Below are positions 39,101 to 51,137 of a stretch of DNA of 64,000 nt, one piece after another; position 1 is the first letter of the stretch; the number at the start of each line of letters is the position of its first letter. The notes under the pieces are model-generated. The model worked only from the letters and a program-made list of their open reading frames with translations. It was not told the DNA's origin and did no database searches. The stretch is taken from the NCBI GenBank assembly GCA_900708905.1, contig CAADRB010000001.1, positions 4,336,980 through 4,400,979 on the forward strand, written 5' to 3'. Origin of the DNA: Hymenolepis diminuta. Its lineage: Eukaryota; Platyhelminthes; Cestoda; Cyclophyllidea; Hymenolepididae. The position numbers were made by a program, and so were the translations under genes.

Positions 39101-42031
39101 TGAAAGCTGGCTAAGAAAACAACCTAGATGAGCAAATGAGGAAGATCCTGCCACAATGGAGATCAAAACTGGAAGTCTAGAAGTCGAAATAAACTTAACT
39201 TTAATCATATGCTGTTTGAGATGGTCATATGGTGACATGGTTATTTCCTCTCACTCTTGTACACTGTAATGTTTCTTGATTCACCTTCATATTGTTCTTA
39301 TTCTTATAGATCTTTGCGTCCTTTCATTCTAACTTGCCCTGTCTATGAGATGTTCTATGATAAATCCCTATTTAGACCACGTATCCAACGTATCACTACT
39401 ATCAGAATGCTAGAAGAGTAAAAGAAACTGAAAAACGTAATAACAAGATGCTCATTGAATTAATTTTAATTTTACGAACACATCTTGAAGTCTATTTTGT
39501 TCTTTCGCTTTGATAGTTTAAGTTAAATTTCAGTGATGCGCGAAAATGTTTTGAAAGCTATTGAGTCATTAACTGCGGCTAGTATGAAAAATAACAACAC
39601 ATTCCGGATTTAAATGCGGCTAAAATTGTACGAAACATACAATCACAATGCGGCATCAGGTCTAAGATTGTTATGCACAAAAAAATCCATAACCTATTAT
39701 GGCTGAATAAGTTTTTAATCAGCCACAGTTACTGAAAGTACTATTTTAAAGTAGCGTCATTAGCTGCTTTAAGGGGTTGGCTGACATCATTCGGATAGAA
39801 GATATCTCAGTAGAGGTTGATCTGTGTTCCCAAATACTCACTGACATTCATTCCGTCACATTCCGCGTAACGTTGTTATTTGAATATGGAATATAAGGTA
39901 GTTGAATTTCCCATCCTTAGTACTTTTATTTATCAATCCTCATATCCAGACTTCCACTTAATAATCTGTAATATAAATGGGCTACTAGAACCAGGGCGAT
40001 TACTTACCAAGAGCCAGTCCTCACTAAGATACGATAACGGGTAAAAGGGAGAGTTGGCTGGAGTCAAGCATCTCTATAAAGAGACGCTAAAATGTCGTAT
40101 CCCTACTCAATATCATTCCATTCAATGAATATAACAATTACAGATTCCAATAATTCCTTTAAATCTGAATATTTATGAAAAAAGATTTGTGGAAGAGTTA
40201 AGCCCACTTGAACAAGAACAATTCATTCGAATTAGTAACATTTACGGAACAAAACAGTCGATATTGCCTTAAAATTTCCAAAATAAAACACATTACTTTC
40301 GAATTTGTAACCCACACACTAGCAAAATTAGAGATCTTGAAATAAAATACCCCAACACGCATAAATAGATTGAAATAACAATTTCAACGGTTGAGACGGT
40401 TCAACAGGGAAAGCGAGCTTTAGAATGCCATTTGACAAATCATTTTTCAAAAACATATTATTCAGAGAGACTTACAAAATCTATCAATACCAATCACAAA
40501 TTACTTTTAAATTAATATTTACCATCTTATGATATTATCTTATCTTCGGAGCATTTACTTGACAACAACATTGAGAATTAACCAAATGAGTTACTGAGAT
40601 AAAAAGACGCACTTTTTAAAAAGAGTTAAAATATACATCAACCGATAGAAATGAATTGTAAAATTTCAACTAGGCTTTTAACGACAGAACAGTGACACGA
40701 ACAAAAACGGTATAAGTGAAAGAGCGATCTATTTTATGAATATTAAAATCAAAGATTAATCAGCTCTAGATCAGATGAATACTTCAAACAGTTATGCTTC
40801 AATCTTCTACCGCTTTAGAAATTGGTAGTAAACAAAAACAAACACAATTAAATGACACTTACCCGTAAGACTAGCCTCATTGACAGCACAAGATCCACTA
40901 ATAAGTAGAACGTCAGCAACCATTTCACAGCCTTGTGGAGGTATACAAACAATATCTCCCGGAACAAGGTTTGTAGAAGGCACAACCATAGGTTCATCTA
41001 CAATCAGTCATAAACACTCAAAATGGGAACATTTCTCTTACCATGATTCTGTCGGAGAACCATTGCTGATTCAGCCATTTGAACCTTGTCTCGAAGTCGA
41101 CGTTCGTTCTGAGGAGGAATCTTAGTTTGGTTTACATATACTACTTACTTCCCGACATGAGTGGACTGAAAGTATTACAGAAATTGCAGAGAATGAAAGG
41201 ATTACTGAGGCGTAGTAATAATATTCCGAGAACATCCACAGTATCACGCAGAATATTTGGAAGACATAGAAAGGCGAGAGAATCTAGTAATGACAGTTTT
41301 GAACTGGATAGTACCTCATGAAAGAGTTTGACAAAAATTGGAGTGAGAGGAACGTGAACACGATTGGGACCGAAAAATGCAAGAAGATAGGACACCCGAT
41401 CTTGTGTAAGGGGTTCGGTGGATATGGTATCTAGATCACATTGCTGATCTAGTCCACTAAAAATGAGAATTAATAATATAAAAGATTTCGAAATGCTTGC
41501 CTTATAGGTATGAAAGAACTTTGGTCGCGATCCCAGATGTACTTTATATTATGGTGAGTAAAAAAACGAACACTATTCCGACCTTCCTCAAGACAGAAGG
41601 GAATAGATTCGCACAAGTTCCGATTTTCGACATATTCAAACAAACGAATCCTGATAAAAGAGATGAAAGATAACAGAATTGATCCTACTGATTTGTATTG
41701 AGTGACTGTACATACACACGGCTGACTGACTTTTCCAACGATGCACTCTATTAAATGAAACAAATAATAGTGAGAACCTTACTTGAATAACAAATACTTC
41801 GGCTTGAAACACATCTACTTTCTTGTGGGTGAGGGCAACCAGAATATCCTTCCGCCAATAAAAGAATAAAAACAGGGTAAAACCTGACAAAACAATAAGA
41901 ACCCATATGACTATGGTCTTTGGCCAACTTCTCCTATATCCGATCAGGTCCTAGAATTACAATTATCGAAACTAGAAATATGTTTTAAAAAATACCAGTA
42001 TTTCATCTTTGTGATGGTTGCCACTCTCCAT
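21195..42031 (-). CDS. ATP13A: P5B-type transport ATPase (ATP13A2/ATP13A3 class), 22 exons, complete
   Basis: Exons, 5' to 3': 42031-41996, 41950-41783, 41747-41689, 41650-41501, 41456-41315, 41283-41149, 41108-41042, 40997-40863, 37488-37163, 35881-35681, 35508-35290, 35211-35134, 35062-34850, 34103-33896, 29707-29394, 24861-24605, 23816-23720, 23647-23575, 21930-21780, 21734-21583, 21538-21450, 21374-21195. All phases agree, giving 1149 aa; human relatives are about 1180-1226. Landmarks: N-terminal hydrophobic segment about 23-45; [11 protein letters not shown] in exon 4; A-domain TGES at 297-300; P5B signature PPALP at 429-433; phosphorylated Asp472 in FDKTGTLT, split across exons 10/11; nucleotide-domain KGAPE at 614-618; hinge GDGAND at 859-864; VQKQPWW and the C-terminal helices. 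P5B pumps export polyamines from endolysosomes to the cytosol. Intron 4 is GC-AG; introns 1-7 are 31-45 nt. Confidence 0.93.
21931..23574 (-). other. Intron 18 of the P5B ATPase
   Basis: This 1.64 kb intron holds a 99-codon minus-strand open frame at 22933-23232 with no recognised domain. A tempting exon-like block at 22470-22680 is not part of the gene (see rejected items). Confidence 0.6.
25161..25883. other. Assembly gap, 723 N
   Basis: Unsequenced bases inside intron 15. Any open frame running through this stretch is an artefact of N. Confidence 0.99.
28285..28350 (-). repeat. tRNA-Met-like SINE relic
   Basis: On the minus strand, GGTAGCGTAGTGACC resembles a D-arm/box A. AGGTCGTGAGATCGGTGC resembles the elongator tRNA-Met T-arm (AGGTCGTGAGTTCGATCC). 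The acceptor ends do not pair, so it is a relic of a tRNA-derived repeat. Confidence 0.4.
29708..33895 (-). other. Intron 14 of the P5B ATPase
   Basis: This 4.2 kb intron splits the conserved TGDN block of the P-domain (ACT-G | GA-GAT-AAT). It hosts a Gypsy fossil at about 32880-33615 in the same orientation as the host gene. The rest is AT-rich with no exon seen. Confidence 0.75.
32880..33615 (-). mobile_element. Ty3/Gypsy fossil (gag zinc knuckle, protease, linker) in an intron
   Basis: In sense (-) order, a gag nucleocapsid relic ([11 protein letters not shown], then [13 protein letters not shown]) has lost several Cys/His positions of its zinc knuckles. A retroviral-type aspartic protease relic follows: [20 protein letters not shown], in which the catalytic D-T/S-A-S motif reads DAAS. 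Next comes a linker with decayed similarity to the pre-reverse-transcriptase region, with stops. No LTR was found beside it. It is clearly inactive. Confidence 0.65.
34341..34388 (-). repeat. SINE-like tRNA-derived fragment, copy 2
   Basis: The reverse complement has GCGGTTAACG, then GATTTCAATGCTCACC, resembling 9310-9362. It lies in intron 13 of the P5B ATPase. Confidence 0.28.
37489..40862 (-). other. Intron 8 of the P5B ATPase
   Basis: This 3.4 kb phase-1 intron splits the TGES loop of the actuator domain (ACG-G | GC-GAA-AGT). It is the first long intron after seven tiny ones. It holds no recognisable repeat or exon. Confidence 0.75.
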
Positions 42032-42944
42032 TAGTAATAAGTTCTAATAAAAATTCGAAAATAAAGTAAATTATGAATCAATAACACATAAGAATGAATA
42101 AATTACAAATCATTCAACTTGAAATAGATCACTTTGTTTGATATTAAGTGAACTCATTAATAATATAACTATGATAAGATCCAACGGCTAATCGTGAATG
42201 AAAATTAAAATACAAATTTTCTTACAACAAAAATTATTGCGAATGTACAAGCGCTAGGACATTGAAATATAGATTTCAGTTGAGGTCGATTGCGGAGGAA
42301 TTAATAAATAAAAACAAATATACATTTATTATCAAAATTATGTCAAAATATGATCTTTCTGCACTAAAAAATTTAAAGCGTCATTTATATGCAGAAATAA
42401 AAAAGATTTTGCAACAGAATTAGGCTTTTTTTACTATGCACGATGGCTGATGATGATTGTTGTAAATGAAATATAATTACCAAAGGAAGAAGTAAAAAGC
42501 CAAATGCTATTTCTAGTAAAATTTTTCATTAAAACAAATCAATTATTTGATGATAAGGTTTAAAATTAATTTGTCTCAACATCATATTTAATTTGTTTTA
42601 AATAGCTAATATAAAACTGAGCCTGTTGGTTTTTACCGAGCTTGGCCTTTGTCTTGCATTTTCGCAGGAAAAAAATATGCATTTGCTCTGAATTGATATG
42701 TTTATAGCGTGTAATTAACATTCTGTTATATTGTCTACTCAATGTAAAATACTTTTTTTTTGATAATCTGCTGAACCCATTTTTCTGGCTTGCTGTACAA
42801 CGATTTATGCCTATGATTACTTTTGCATTCTTTATATTTAGGACTTACTTCAAATAATTTTCCCTTTTAATTGATGAATTAGTTTCAAAGTTTCACTTTT
42901 CTGCTTTTAGACTACTCACCATACTGTCTTTCATATACTCACCT
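42032..42944. promoter_or_regulatory. Head-to-head intergenic region between P5B ATPase and zinc-finger gene
   Basis: About 0.9 kb separates two divergent start codons and must hold promoter information for both. Acceptor-like sites abut both starts. On the minus strand, TTTTTATTAG ends 12 nt before the ATPase ATG (AG at 42045-42044). On the plus strand, TTTTCTGCTTTTAG ends at 42910, 34 nt before the zinc-finger ATG. No clear TATA pair or CpG-rich core is visible. Confidence 0.5.
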
Positions 42945-45900
42945 ATGGCAAACGTACGCAATAAACCTTCCCTTTCTATGGAGCAGTCTAGACCACAACC
43001 ACGAGTTCTTTCTACCGATACGACGTTCACGTGTCCCCTCTGCTCGGAGATTTTAACCTCACGGACGAATCTCCTTCGACATGTGGGAAGTAAACACACG
43101 GAATCCTTGTTCGCCATTTGCAAGACTTGCCTTCAATGTTTTGAGCCCAAAGATATAGATGGTCACATGAGTGCTTGCAAGGGTCCTTACGTGTGTCCAT
43201 ACTGCCGTCATACTTTCGCTCTCATCGCTTATCTTAATCGGCATGTTCGACGGAAGCATTCCACAGATGATGAGAACCGGGCACCTAATAACATTGGTGG
43301 CGGTGGCCCCCGTTATGCTTGCAAATTTTGCTCCAATACCTTCTCCTCTAACAACGCTCTCAATATTCACATTCAAAGGCATTTGAATCTTGTTTGCAAT
43401 TCCTGTGGGTCGAAGATGAGTAGGGAGTCGATTGATTTGGTTGCCTGTTCAACGTGTGGAAATCGATTATCTTCCGGTGGTCTGTATTTTTTATTTTTAT
43501 TAAATAGCTGAATGAATATGTAGTTTTTTTTATCATAAATTGCTTTAAAATGTTGAATGCTTAAATGTAGGTCGGTGATGTCTAACACTGGAGAGATTTT
43601 CGTATTTTCGCAAATTGCTTTCTTTGAATATATTTGATCTCCACAATTTCTTGCACTTCATTCACATACTGTTGAATAACATTATATTTGATTACAAATT
43701 GAATCGTGTCCATTTTCGCTTACTTAACTGGCATTTTCAACTTATTTCCTTATTCTTCTAATTTGAGCCCTTACAGTTTTAACCGCTTGAAAGGTTTTGA
43801 GCAGGCCTTTTTGATCTCAAAACCTTGTTTGCCGATAGGGATCAGATTGCTTTAATCTCCTACTCGTTTGAGTTCCGTTTGATGTATTGATCTAAAATGT
43901 TGAAGTTGATTACTTACTTACGATGTTCCCTAGTAGACAGACTTAATTAAAAAAAACTATCATAATTTTATAGCGAATGTTACTCACTTTTTGCAGTCGT
44001 TGTATTGTTATATGTTTCTTATTTCGTTCGCGTGATTGTGAAATTCTGGTTTTTATTTAGAGCTTAGTTTAGTTTTTCGGAGTCTGTAGTGGTCAGTCTA
44101 GTTTGACCCCGTACCTTTTTTCGCATCAGTTTACCTGTTTATGCTATGGTTGGTTAGTTATTTCAAATACCCCTAATAGGATTTCAGCAATTTTACTTTA
44201 CTTTTAAGATTACAGCATATACAAGATCAAGTAAATTGACAGTGTCCATATCCTGATGAGAGTTAGAACACGACGTGTGTTCTTGTTTGCAAAAACATTG
44301 ATTTGTTCGAGTTGTCACTTATTGGCTCTCAACCTTAGAGTATATGAAAATGATTCTTCATTTCTCTTTGATAAATATTCTGAAAAATATTGAAGCCTTG
44401 CTATTGGCAAAAACTTTTGTTTATTTAACATAATTTATGTAATTTTGTTTTCCTTTCCTGGTATATAGCATTGTTGAGCTAAATATGCACATAGTGCTTT
44501 CTTAAAGGACTGGGAATTGATTTGGGTACTTTTATTTAACCGCTTAACAAACAAATTTCCAAAATCGGCTTCCACAATTCTATTTGGTCATATTTTGGTC
44601 CTAAAAACGGATTCCACTTAATTCATAATTATGATTGGTACTTATTCGCCATTGTAAACAAGAAATTTCGATTTATTACGGTCAATTAAAAATTGCTTGG
44701 CGTAATATTTCGCTTGATTCCGTTTACATTCGTTAAGTAACTAAGCTTCTCGCTTAACAATTTTTAGAAAGCTCATATCTCGATTTGTTCAAGTTCGCGC
44801 AACACAATCTAAATGTACTTACTAATTAGGCTCTTTATTTTTCTTTTGTGCATTCTCAAACTCTTTGAATTGGAAGGCTGCGTTAAAGCTCTGCTGGTTA
44901 AAAATGGTTTCATTTCTGCTTTTATGATTGATTTGGTCCATTACTTTGATGTAGACTTGGGAATTATCATGGATCACTCTTAAATTTTCGCTCACTGGAT
45001 AGACTTCGGTCAGTTTTAACTGATAGTATAGTGGAAATTTCTGGGCAGTTCACAAACTCTTCGTTCTTTTCGGGAACCATAAATAAGTTGATCCACTATT
45101 ATATCCAGTAGTAAGCATCTCTCGTAAAATGGAACGAATTTGTTACCCTTATATAGTAGTTGAAATTAATATAAACTGATTATTGGAAAATCCACCGTTT
45201 GTATTTTTAAATAAATTTAGTGGAATATTTGTTTATCGGTGAAGTACTACTGGGTGTTCTATTTTTAAAGTTTTTAATGTACAACTAAAATTTTCCTTGT
45301 GTAAATAATATTTTTTTTCCAGACATTGAAACAAATGATCAGCAAATGTGTGATAAAAAGGATGGTCGGAAAGATGAGGAAATACCTTCAAGTTCGCCTC
45401 CTCCTCAAGATGCCAATGCTGTCCCGTTGAGAATGCCCCAGTTCACTTGCCCGTACTGTCAAAGGCTCTATGTATCCCTAACGTGCTTTCGTAAACACCT
45501 CGCTACTCACGCTCCTTCTCAACCGGTGATATCTTCCTCTGCCGCATCAGCTGCTACCAACATTGGCGGCAGAGTAGCTGCTACGGTGGTGACAAGGCCA
45601 CTTCGAAGAGTGTCTGAAGGCTCTACATCTTCAAGTGCCATCTCATCGAATGATGCTTTCTTCAAGGATTTCACCGAAGAAGTAAGGTTATCAGAAAAAA
45701 ATAACTTTCTTATTCAACCATTTCCGTCATTAGTGCGGTTGAGAGGTTGCTGGGGTTCTACTTTCAATTTATTGGGTTAATTATTAATTTTGCGTAGACC
45801 TATCGGCGAACATCCAATTGTGTAGGTGGCCAACCACTCCGGTTATTTTTGGTAAACAGGAGAGGTGGTGGAAATTGGGTTTCTCGTAAGAGCTGCTTCA

Positions 45901-48026
45901 GGATACTTTCCGTCTACCCAGTCAAGTGCCATGAGAACTTCTAGTGATCTCGGAAAGTTTTTATGTGGTCTGTTGGCTATGTCTAACCTTTATCTGTATC
46001 TATACCCGAAGATTTACTGCTGTAAAGTTTTCTTTTTCATTTGTACTGCCCTACATGTGACGTTGTTTGTCGACATCTTTAATTTCCTGTCGACCTCAGC
46101 CTTAGGGATGCTGTTTGACATCTTTTTGTTTAACGTTATATACTAGTTTTGTACCGGCATCAATAATATTTGACTCTACCTTGTAGGCTCTCAGATGAAG
46201 GAAAATTGGACAATTTTTGTTGTAAAAGCTCGATCAGTTTTAAAATTTATAGTTGTCGCTTTAGGAATTTGTTAATTTAAATACCGATTGTTCCAGCGTT
46301 GTGCTCCTAATGAACGGGTGAACTTAACCAAACGAACGGTTAGCAAAATCTTTCAAAAAATTGGAGTTTAGATGTATTACATATCTGAGTGGTTCTCGCC
46401 TTCTCTGAAATTTCAACAGACTAACTATAAATATATTAAAATTCTAGAAGTCGAAAGCACAAAAGAAGTCTGTTAATTTCAGTCAACTCAATATCTTCTG
46501 GTATGTTATTGTGAATTTTCTACACTAACTGAAATTCGATATTTTCAATGACTGGTTCCGGTCATGACCAAACAGATTTTGATTGAAATCTGAGTATCTG
46601 AGTTTACCTACCTGGAACACTTAGGTGCAAGATGTTAACTTAATTAACTTATAATTGGCAAATTTCTGTTTTATTGATCATGATCGTTACGCCATTTCTT
46701 TTGCATCCATAGGAGTGTCCTGGTCGTCTCAAATTAAGCCTTTCTAAACGCTTATTTTCAGATTACATCCTCATGAAGCTACGCCATTTGGTGAGCTTTC
46801 AGTATTCTCGCGACCATGTTTCTGTGAATTAGCTATGCCTTTTGGGGCCCCTAAATAACGTCGCCGATCAATCAACCGAAAGTATTAAAATCCGTGAAAT
46901 CGTTTAAAGCCATAAACCTCGCCCTCAGATAATGCCTGTCAGAGAATAAATCGCATATATGGATCTGAAATTACTACTTGAAAATGTCAATTTCGAATCA
47001 TTTCAATTTTAATATATTAATGTCAAGATGTTCTGCTTTCAGCTGCTAAGTGAAAACTTCCTTGGGCTGAAATCCATCCGAAGCCACTAAATCACTGGTT
47101 CTAAATGTCCGAAAAGTAGGAGCAGACTGAACGTGTCTGTTGAGAGGGTGTTCAGCGGTTGTTAAGACTGCTACTAAAGATATTCTGAGCGAAATTGGAA
47201 ATGATAGATCATTAAACGTGTCCTGAAGTGAGAAAAAGTCAAATTGGGGAAATAGTTGTGCATTTAGCCTTGGGCGTTTAAAATGCCACCCATTTGATTA
47301 TTCATAATTATATCCTTTCGTTTATTTTCTCTAGGAACCAAATAAAAATTGATTCAAACTATTCAGTTTCACGCCAACCTTCCTTTTCTAACTCCCGAAC
47401 AAAATAATCATTGCTTCAGTTAATCTTATGATAATCTGAAGTATTTTACGAATTTGATTTATATAACAATAGGGATTAATATGCATAAAATTCAAAGACT
47501 GGTTCGGATTCCTCGTGTTAACTGTCTATTGACCAAGTGTTGAAACCCGGAGTTCTCACATTCTCAGTACCTCTCCTGATGGCCTAATATAGCCGATCGA
47601 AAGTGCATTCTCTCGTTTAATAAAGTACAAGTATCTTTTAATTTCGGGGCCTTTGGGAGAGACGTTTTCCAACATTCAATTTAATCGAATAAGTAGCTAC
47701 TTAGAACCTCTAATATTAAATTTACATTTCGCAATTTCTCGCATGATTCAAATTCATAAATAAGATTTATGTCGGTGAGTCTCGATCTCGTATATATTGA
47801 CCGCTACGTCTCTGGCGCTCACTGGTTATTTCTACAACGGTACTGCCTTGCTACTGTGATAGGATTTCCTTTAGTAATCGGTCCTAAACTTATATTTATA
47901 ACGATTATCTATTTTACTTCACAGGACTGGATGCAAGCGGATTCCTACCTTTGTCTTTCCCAGCCACAGAATCTCAATTTGTTGCACTCCATTGTGTATG
48001 AGGGTGCTAATTTGGAGTTCCTGTGA
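42945..48026 (+). CDS. C2H2 zinc-finger protein with a zinc-ribbon-like module (3 exons)
   Basis: Exons 42945-43476, 45323-45681 and 47925-48026 join in phases 1 and 0 to give 330 aa. Classical C2H2 fingers have ligands C30/C33/H46/H51, C84/C87/H100/H105, C126/C129/H142/H146 and C220/C223/H236/H240. A degenerate finger lies at about 59-78 (CxxC...H...C). A C4 ribbon-like module (C151/C154, C168/C171) sits between fingers 3 and 4. A Ser/Pro-rich linker follows exon 2's start, and the C-terminus is a conserved-looking tail (DWMQADSYLCL to NLEFL). It is probably a nuclear nucleic-acid-binding protein; I do not recognise an orthologue. The exon 1 donor is weak and two phase-equivalent sites lie 3 nt apart (43476/43479). 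The frame is open upstream of the ATG to the acceptor-like AG at 42910, so a coding upstream exon is possible. AATAAA lies at 48108-48113. Confidence 0.75.
43477..45322 (+). other. Intron 1 of the zinc-finger gene
   Basis: This 1.85 kb phase-1 intron ends in a strong pyrimidine tract (TTTTTTTTCCAG). No exon or repeat was seen inside. Confidence 0.65.
45682..47924 (+). other. Intron 2 of the zinc-finger gene
   Basis: This 2.2 kb phase-0 intron runs from GTAAGG to TTCACAG. A 93-codon open frame at 45865-46146 begins after an acceptor-like AAACAG, but its phase does not fit the flanking exons. I do not call it an exon. Confidence 0.6.
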
Positions 48027-51000
48027 GGCTCAATTACTCCCATCACCAGCCGTCATAGACAATCAATTCTATCCTACTATCAGTCAATAACTCCATAGTG
48101 CAACCTCAATAAATTGCGAAATCTGCCTGATTGCATCAAGTATAATATCGCTTCGTTACACCGCTTCTTTCTCTACGTGCGTTATTTGGCTTCTGAAACA
48201 GCAGACCATTGATGTTTGAATCGAATGTCTAATAACGTGAAAACATTTATCCGTGTCTTTCTCTTTGTGTCACTGTTAATTGAATCAATCAATCAATCGC
48301 TCTTTCGTTTTCCTGCTCCACCCCCTTCAACTTTTGTATCAATGTTTTAATGCCCCCTTATATGTTTATCTCTATTTTTCTCTGTCTCGCTTTTCTCTCC
48401 CTTGTTTTCTCCCAATATAGAGAGAAGGGAGAGAATGGAAACACTTCACGCTTTGCATTTAGTGTCCCTATGATTCTGTATGTATAAGTATACACGAGAT
48501 AAACAATCATTGTCTGAATAGGTGAATTTTCTCTTTTTTATTTCACCTCAGAGTGGGATCTTTAATTTGACCGCCACAACTTATTGGCGAAATACGTTAA
48601 ATTACTTGCATAGACTAAAAGACTAAGGTAAGTAACAAGTTCAATACTTTATAGGGGATAAATATAACACTCACTAGGTGTGAAACTGCAAAGAGGAAAG
48701 TAGATGAATTAATGAGGATATTATTATTAAGGATGAGGTGTAGCGGAGAGAAGACTACAACAACAGAAAGGAATTGAAGTACCGATAAAAAGTGGCTGCA
48801 GGCGTTACAGGTCAAAATCTAGTCTGATCAAGAGTAGGATAATTCATGGGTACTCAGGCATCAAGTTGGCTTAGATAGTGGGAATGCGACTCAGATTAGG
48901 GCAGTAAACGTATGGTGATTAGTAAATGGAGAGGTGGAAGTTCCGTGTCTGTGGCACTTGCCGATGTTTGCATTTTGATAAGATCCTGGTGATTGATATC
49001 GGTTTCGGAAATTGCCAGGCAGTATAAAAATATCAGCTCAAACATTCTTGAAATGGTCGGTCATGTAAAATAAATGTGATTTGATATTTTTATTTTAGTG
49101 TTTCAAATGCAAGACTTGGTACTTTTTAGAGGCATCCTGAAATCCCCGTGAATAATCGTTCTTGCTAATCAAGAAAGGGCTTTAACAATGCAAGTTCCTT
49201 CAAAAGAGCTCCAGGATGCAAAATGAGGAGTGAGAAATTTGTTGTGGTTTACAATTAGCGTTTTCATACTATTAGTTTGAATGGAATAAATACTTCACCA
49301 TAAATCTTAGGACGGTTAAACCTCCATTTCAGAGCTGCTAAATTGCTAGCTCTCTTGAACCCAAAGTTAAAAGATCTGAGCTTAACTAAATCCATCAAAT
49401 ATATATGATGAATAGAAATGATAGTTCATTGTATGTGTCCTACATTATCGATTCGGTTTGATACCGTTGTAAAACGAGAAACAAGCAATGAGTTTGCATT
49501 TCTTCTTTTGATTTTTTTGCAGAGCATTAGATTATTTATAGCTGAAGTTTATGAAAACATGTAAGAAAGTGCCTTTCAATACTTATCTCCCATAAGTAGA
49601 AGAGTCCGAAACTGACTGTGAAATAACCCTAATTTATTGGAGAACATGCCAAGTTTTCTGCACACTATGAAGTTCAAATCTTACTGTTCATGGATATATT
49701 TTATGAAATATCATATTAGAAGTACATGCTCAGGTCTTCACAAAGGCCGACAAAAGTTCTCATGCAAAACTTGCGGTAGCAGTTCTATAATATAGTCCCG
49801 TACGGAGTACGAGAATGCAGGTAAATACTGAAATTCCAAATAAAATTTAATTTTATGAATATTCCGTTCTTATTAACTATCTGATCAATGATTAAATTAA
49901 TCAATTTGAAAATTTGAAAATTACGTCCCAGAAAATTATTTTAATGTGTGGACATGCATATTTTATAATCAAATTGACATCTTTGCGTAGAACGTTTTAA
50001 TTGCATATTTAGACTTCAACTATCGATAAAAAATCAAATAAGAACTCTTCTTTTAATTCAATTTTGGAGATTGCTAATTAAATTCCTACTTACAATAAAT
50101 AGGTAGCAAGAAAAATTTAGATGGCTAGATGTTTTCGACTTCATTGATAAAACCAGTGGAAATAGGTACTGTAAATTTTAGAAGTCTGAATCTGATTGAC
50201 CAGGTGATTGAAACGAATAAATAAATAAGTGAATAAATTTTATTTCAATAAATTTATAATTATACTGGGCCAAAAAGCAGTTGATAATACTGGTTTCGAA
50301 AAGATTTTGCATAGCTTTAGATCAACGTAATGAAAATTATTGATTTCCTGATTAGAGGAATTTAACATAAGATCATTTTGGGTTTTAGTAAAGTATTAAT
50401 ACTTTCATAGGTAACTAAGAGGATACATCAATCAATTAAATTCGCTCAAGAAGAATTATAGTGAACGATGCTATATTTAAAATGACGCAATCTTCCTTTC
50501 ATGTCTGTAAGAAAGTGCAAATAAACCAAAGTGGCATGACTAATCAATCAATTGCATCATTTGGTCAACATGCTCTGAATATCGCACGCATGAGCCCGTC
50601 CGGAGTCCCAGGGATCAAGTCATGAATATTTAGCTTTGAAACATTTGAATAATACAAAATGAATCATGTTCCTTTATGGAAAACGAGAAACTCAATGCAT
50701 CCAGAAATAAAGTAAACAAAAACTTGGCATCCTGGCTTCATAATTCATTTCTATTTGACCACTGCCTAGTTCCACTTTTTTCGGACTCTTTTGTAATTCC
50801 GCTTGTTCAGATACTAGTCCATCATTAACACCATTAAAAGTTTCTTGTATGCCCATGATGAAAAGTATTAATACTCATGAGAAACCCCACTAGAAGAACT
50901 AATACCAATTAAATTACCTAAATTGGCAAAACTCCGTTGAGAAAATATGAGAAGCATTTACTTCCTTTCTTTTTCAAAATTAATCAGTCCTCCCCTGCCA

Positions 51001-51137
51001 CTTTAAAATGTATTAATTTGCCATACACTGTGTTTAGGTGATTTCCATTAAATAAAAATTATTTCGAGTAATCAAACTTATCAAAGTTCAGTGTTATTAT
51101 ATTTTATAATTCTTATATTCAAATGGGTTTGAATATA
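48027..51137. other. Zinc-finger 3' flank and intergenic
   Basis: It contains the poly(A) signal at 48108-48113 and a CT-rich tract near 48360-48415. No gene was recognised on either strand. Confidence 0.5.

Noticed and set aside
41109..41148. A 28-nt intron 6 using the acceptor AAACTAAG at 41121
   Set aside because: The acceptor TTCCTCCTCAG 12 nt downstream is in the same phase, has a far better pyrimidine tract, and removes a four-residue insertion relative to homologues. The 40-nt intron is preferred.
45865..46146. 93-codon frame after an acceptor-like site in zinc-finger intron 2
   Set aside because: Its phase does not match the preceding phase-0 exon, and the second half is hydrophobic AT-driven text.
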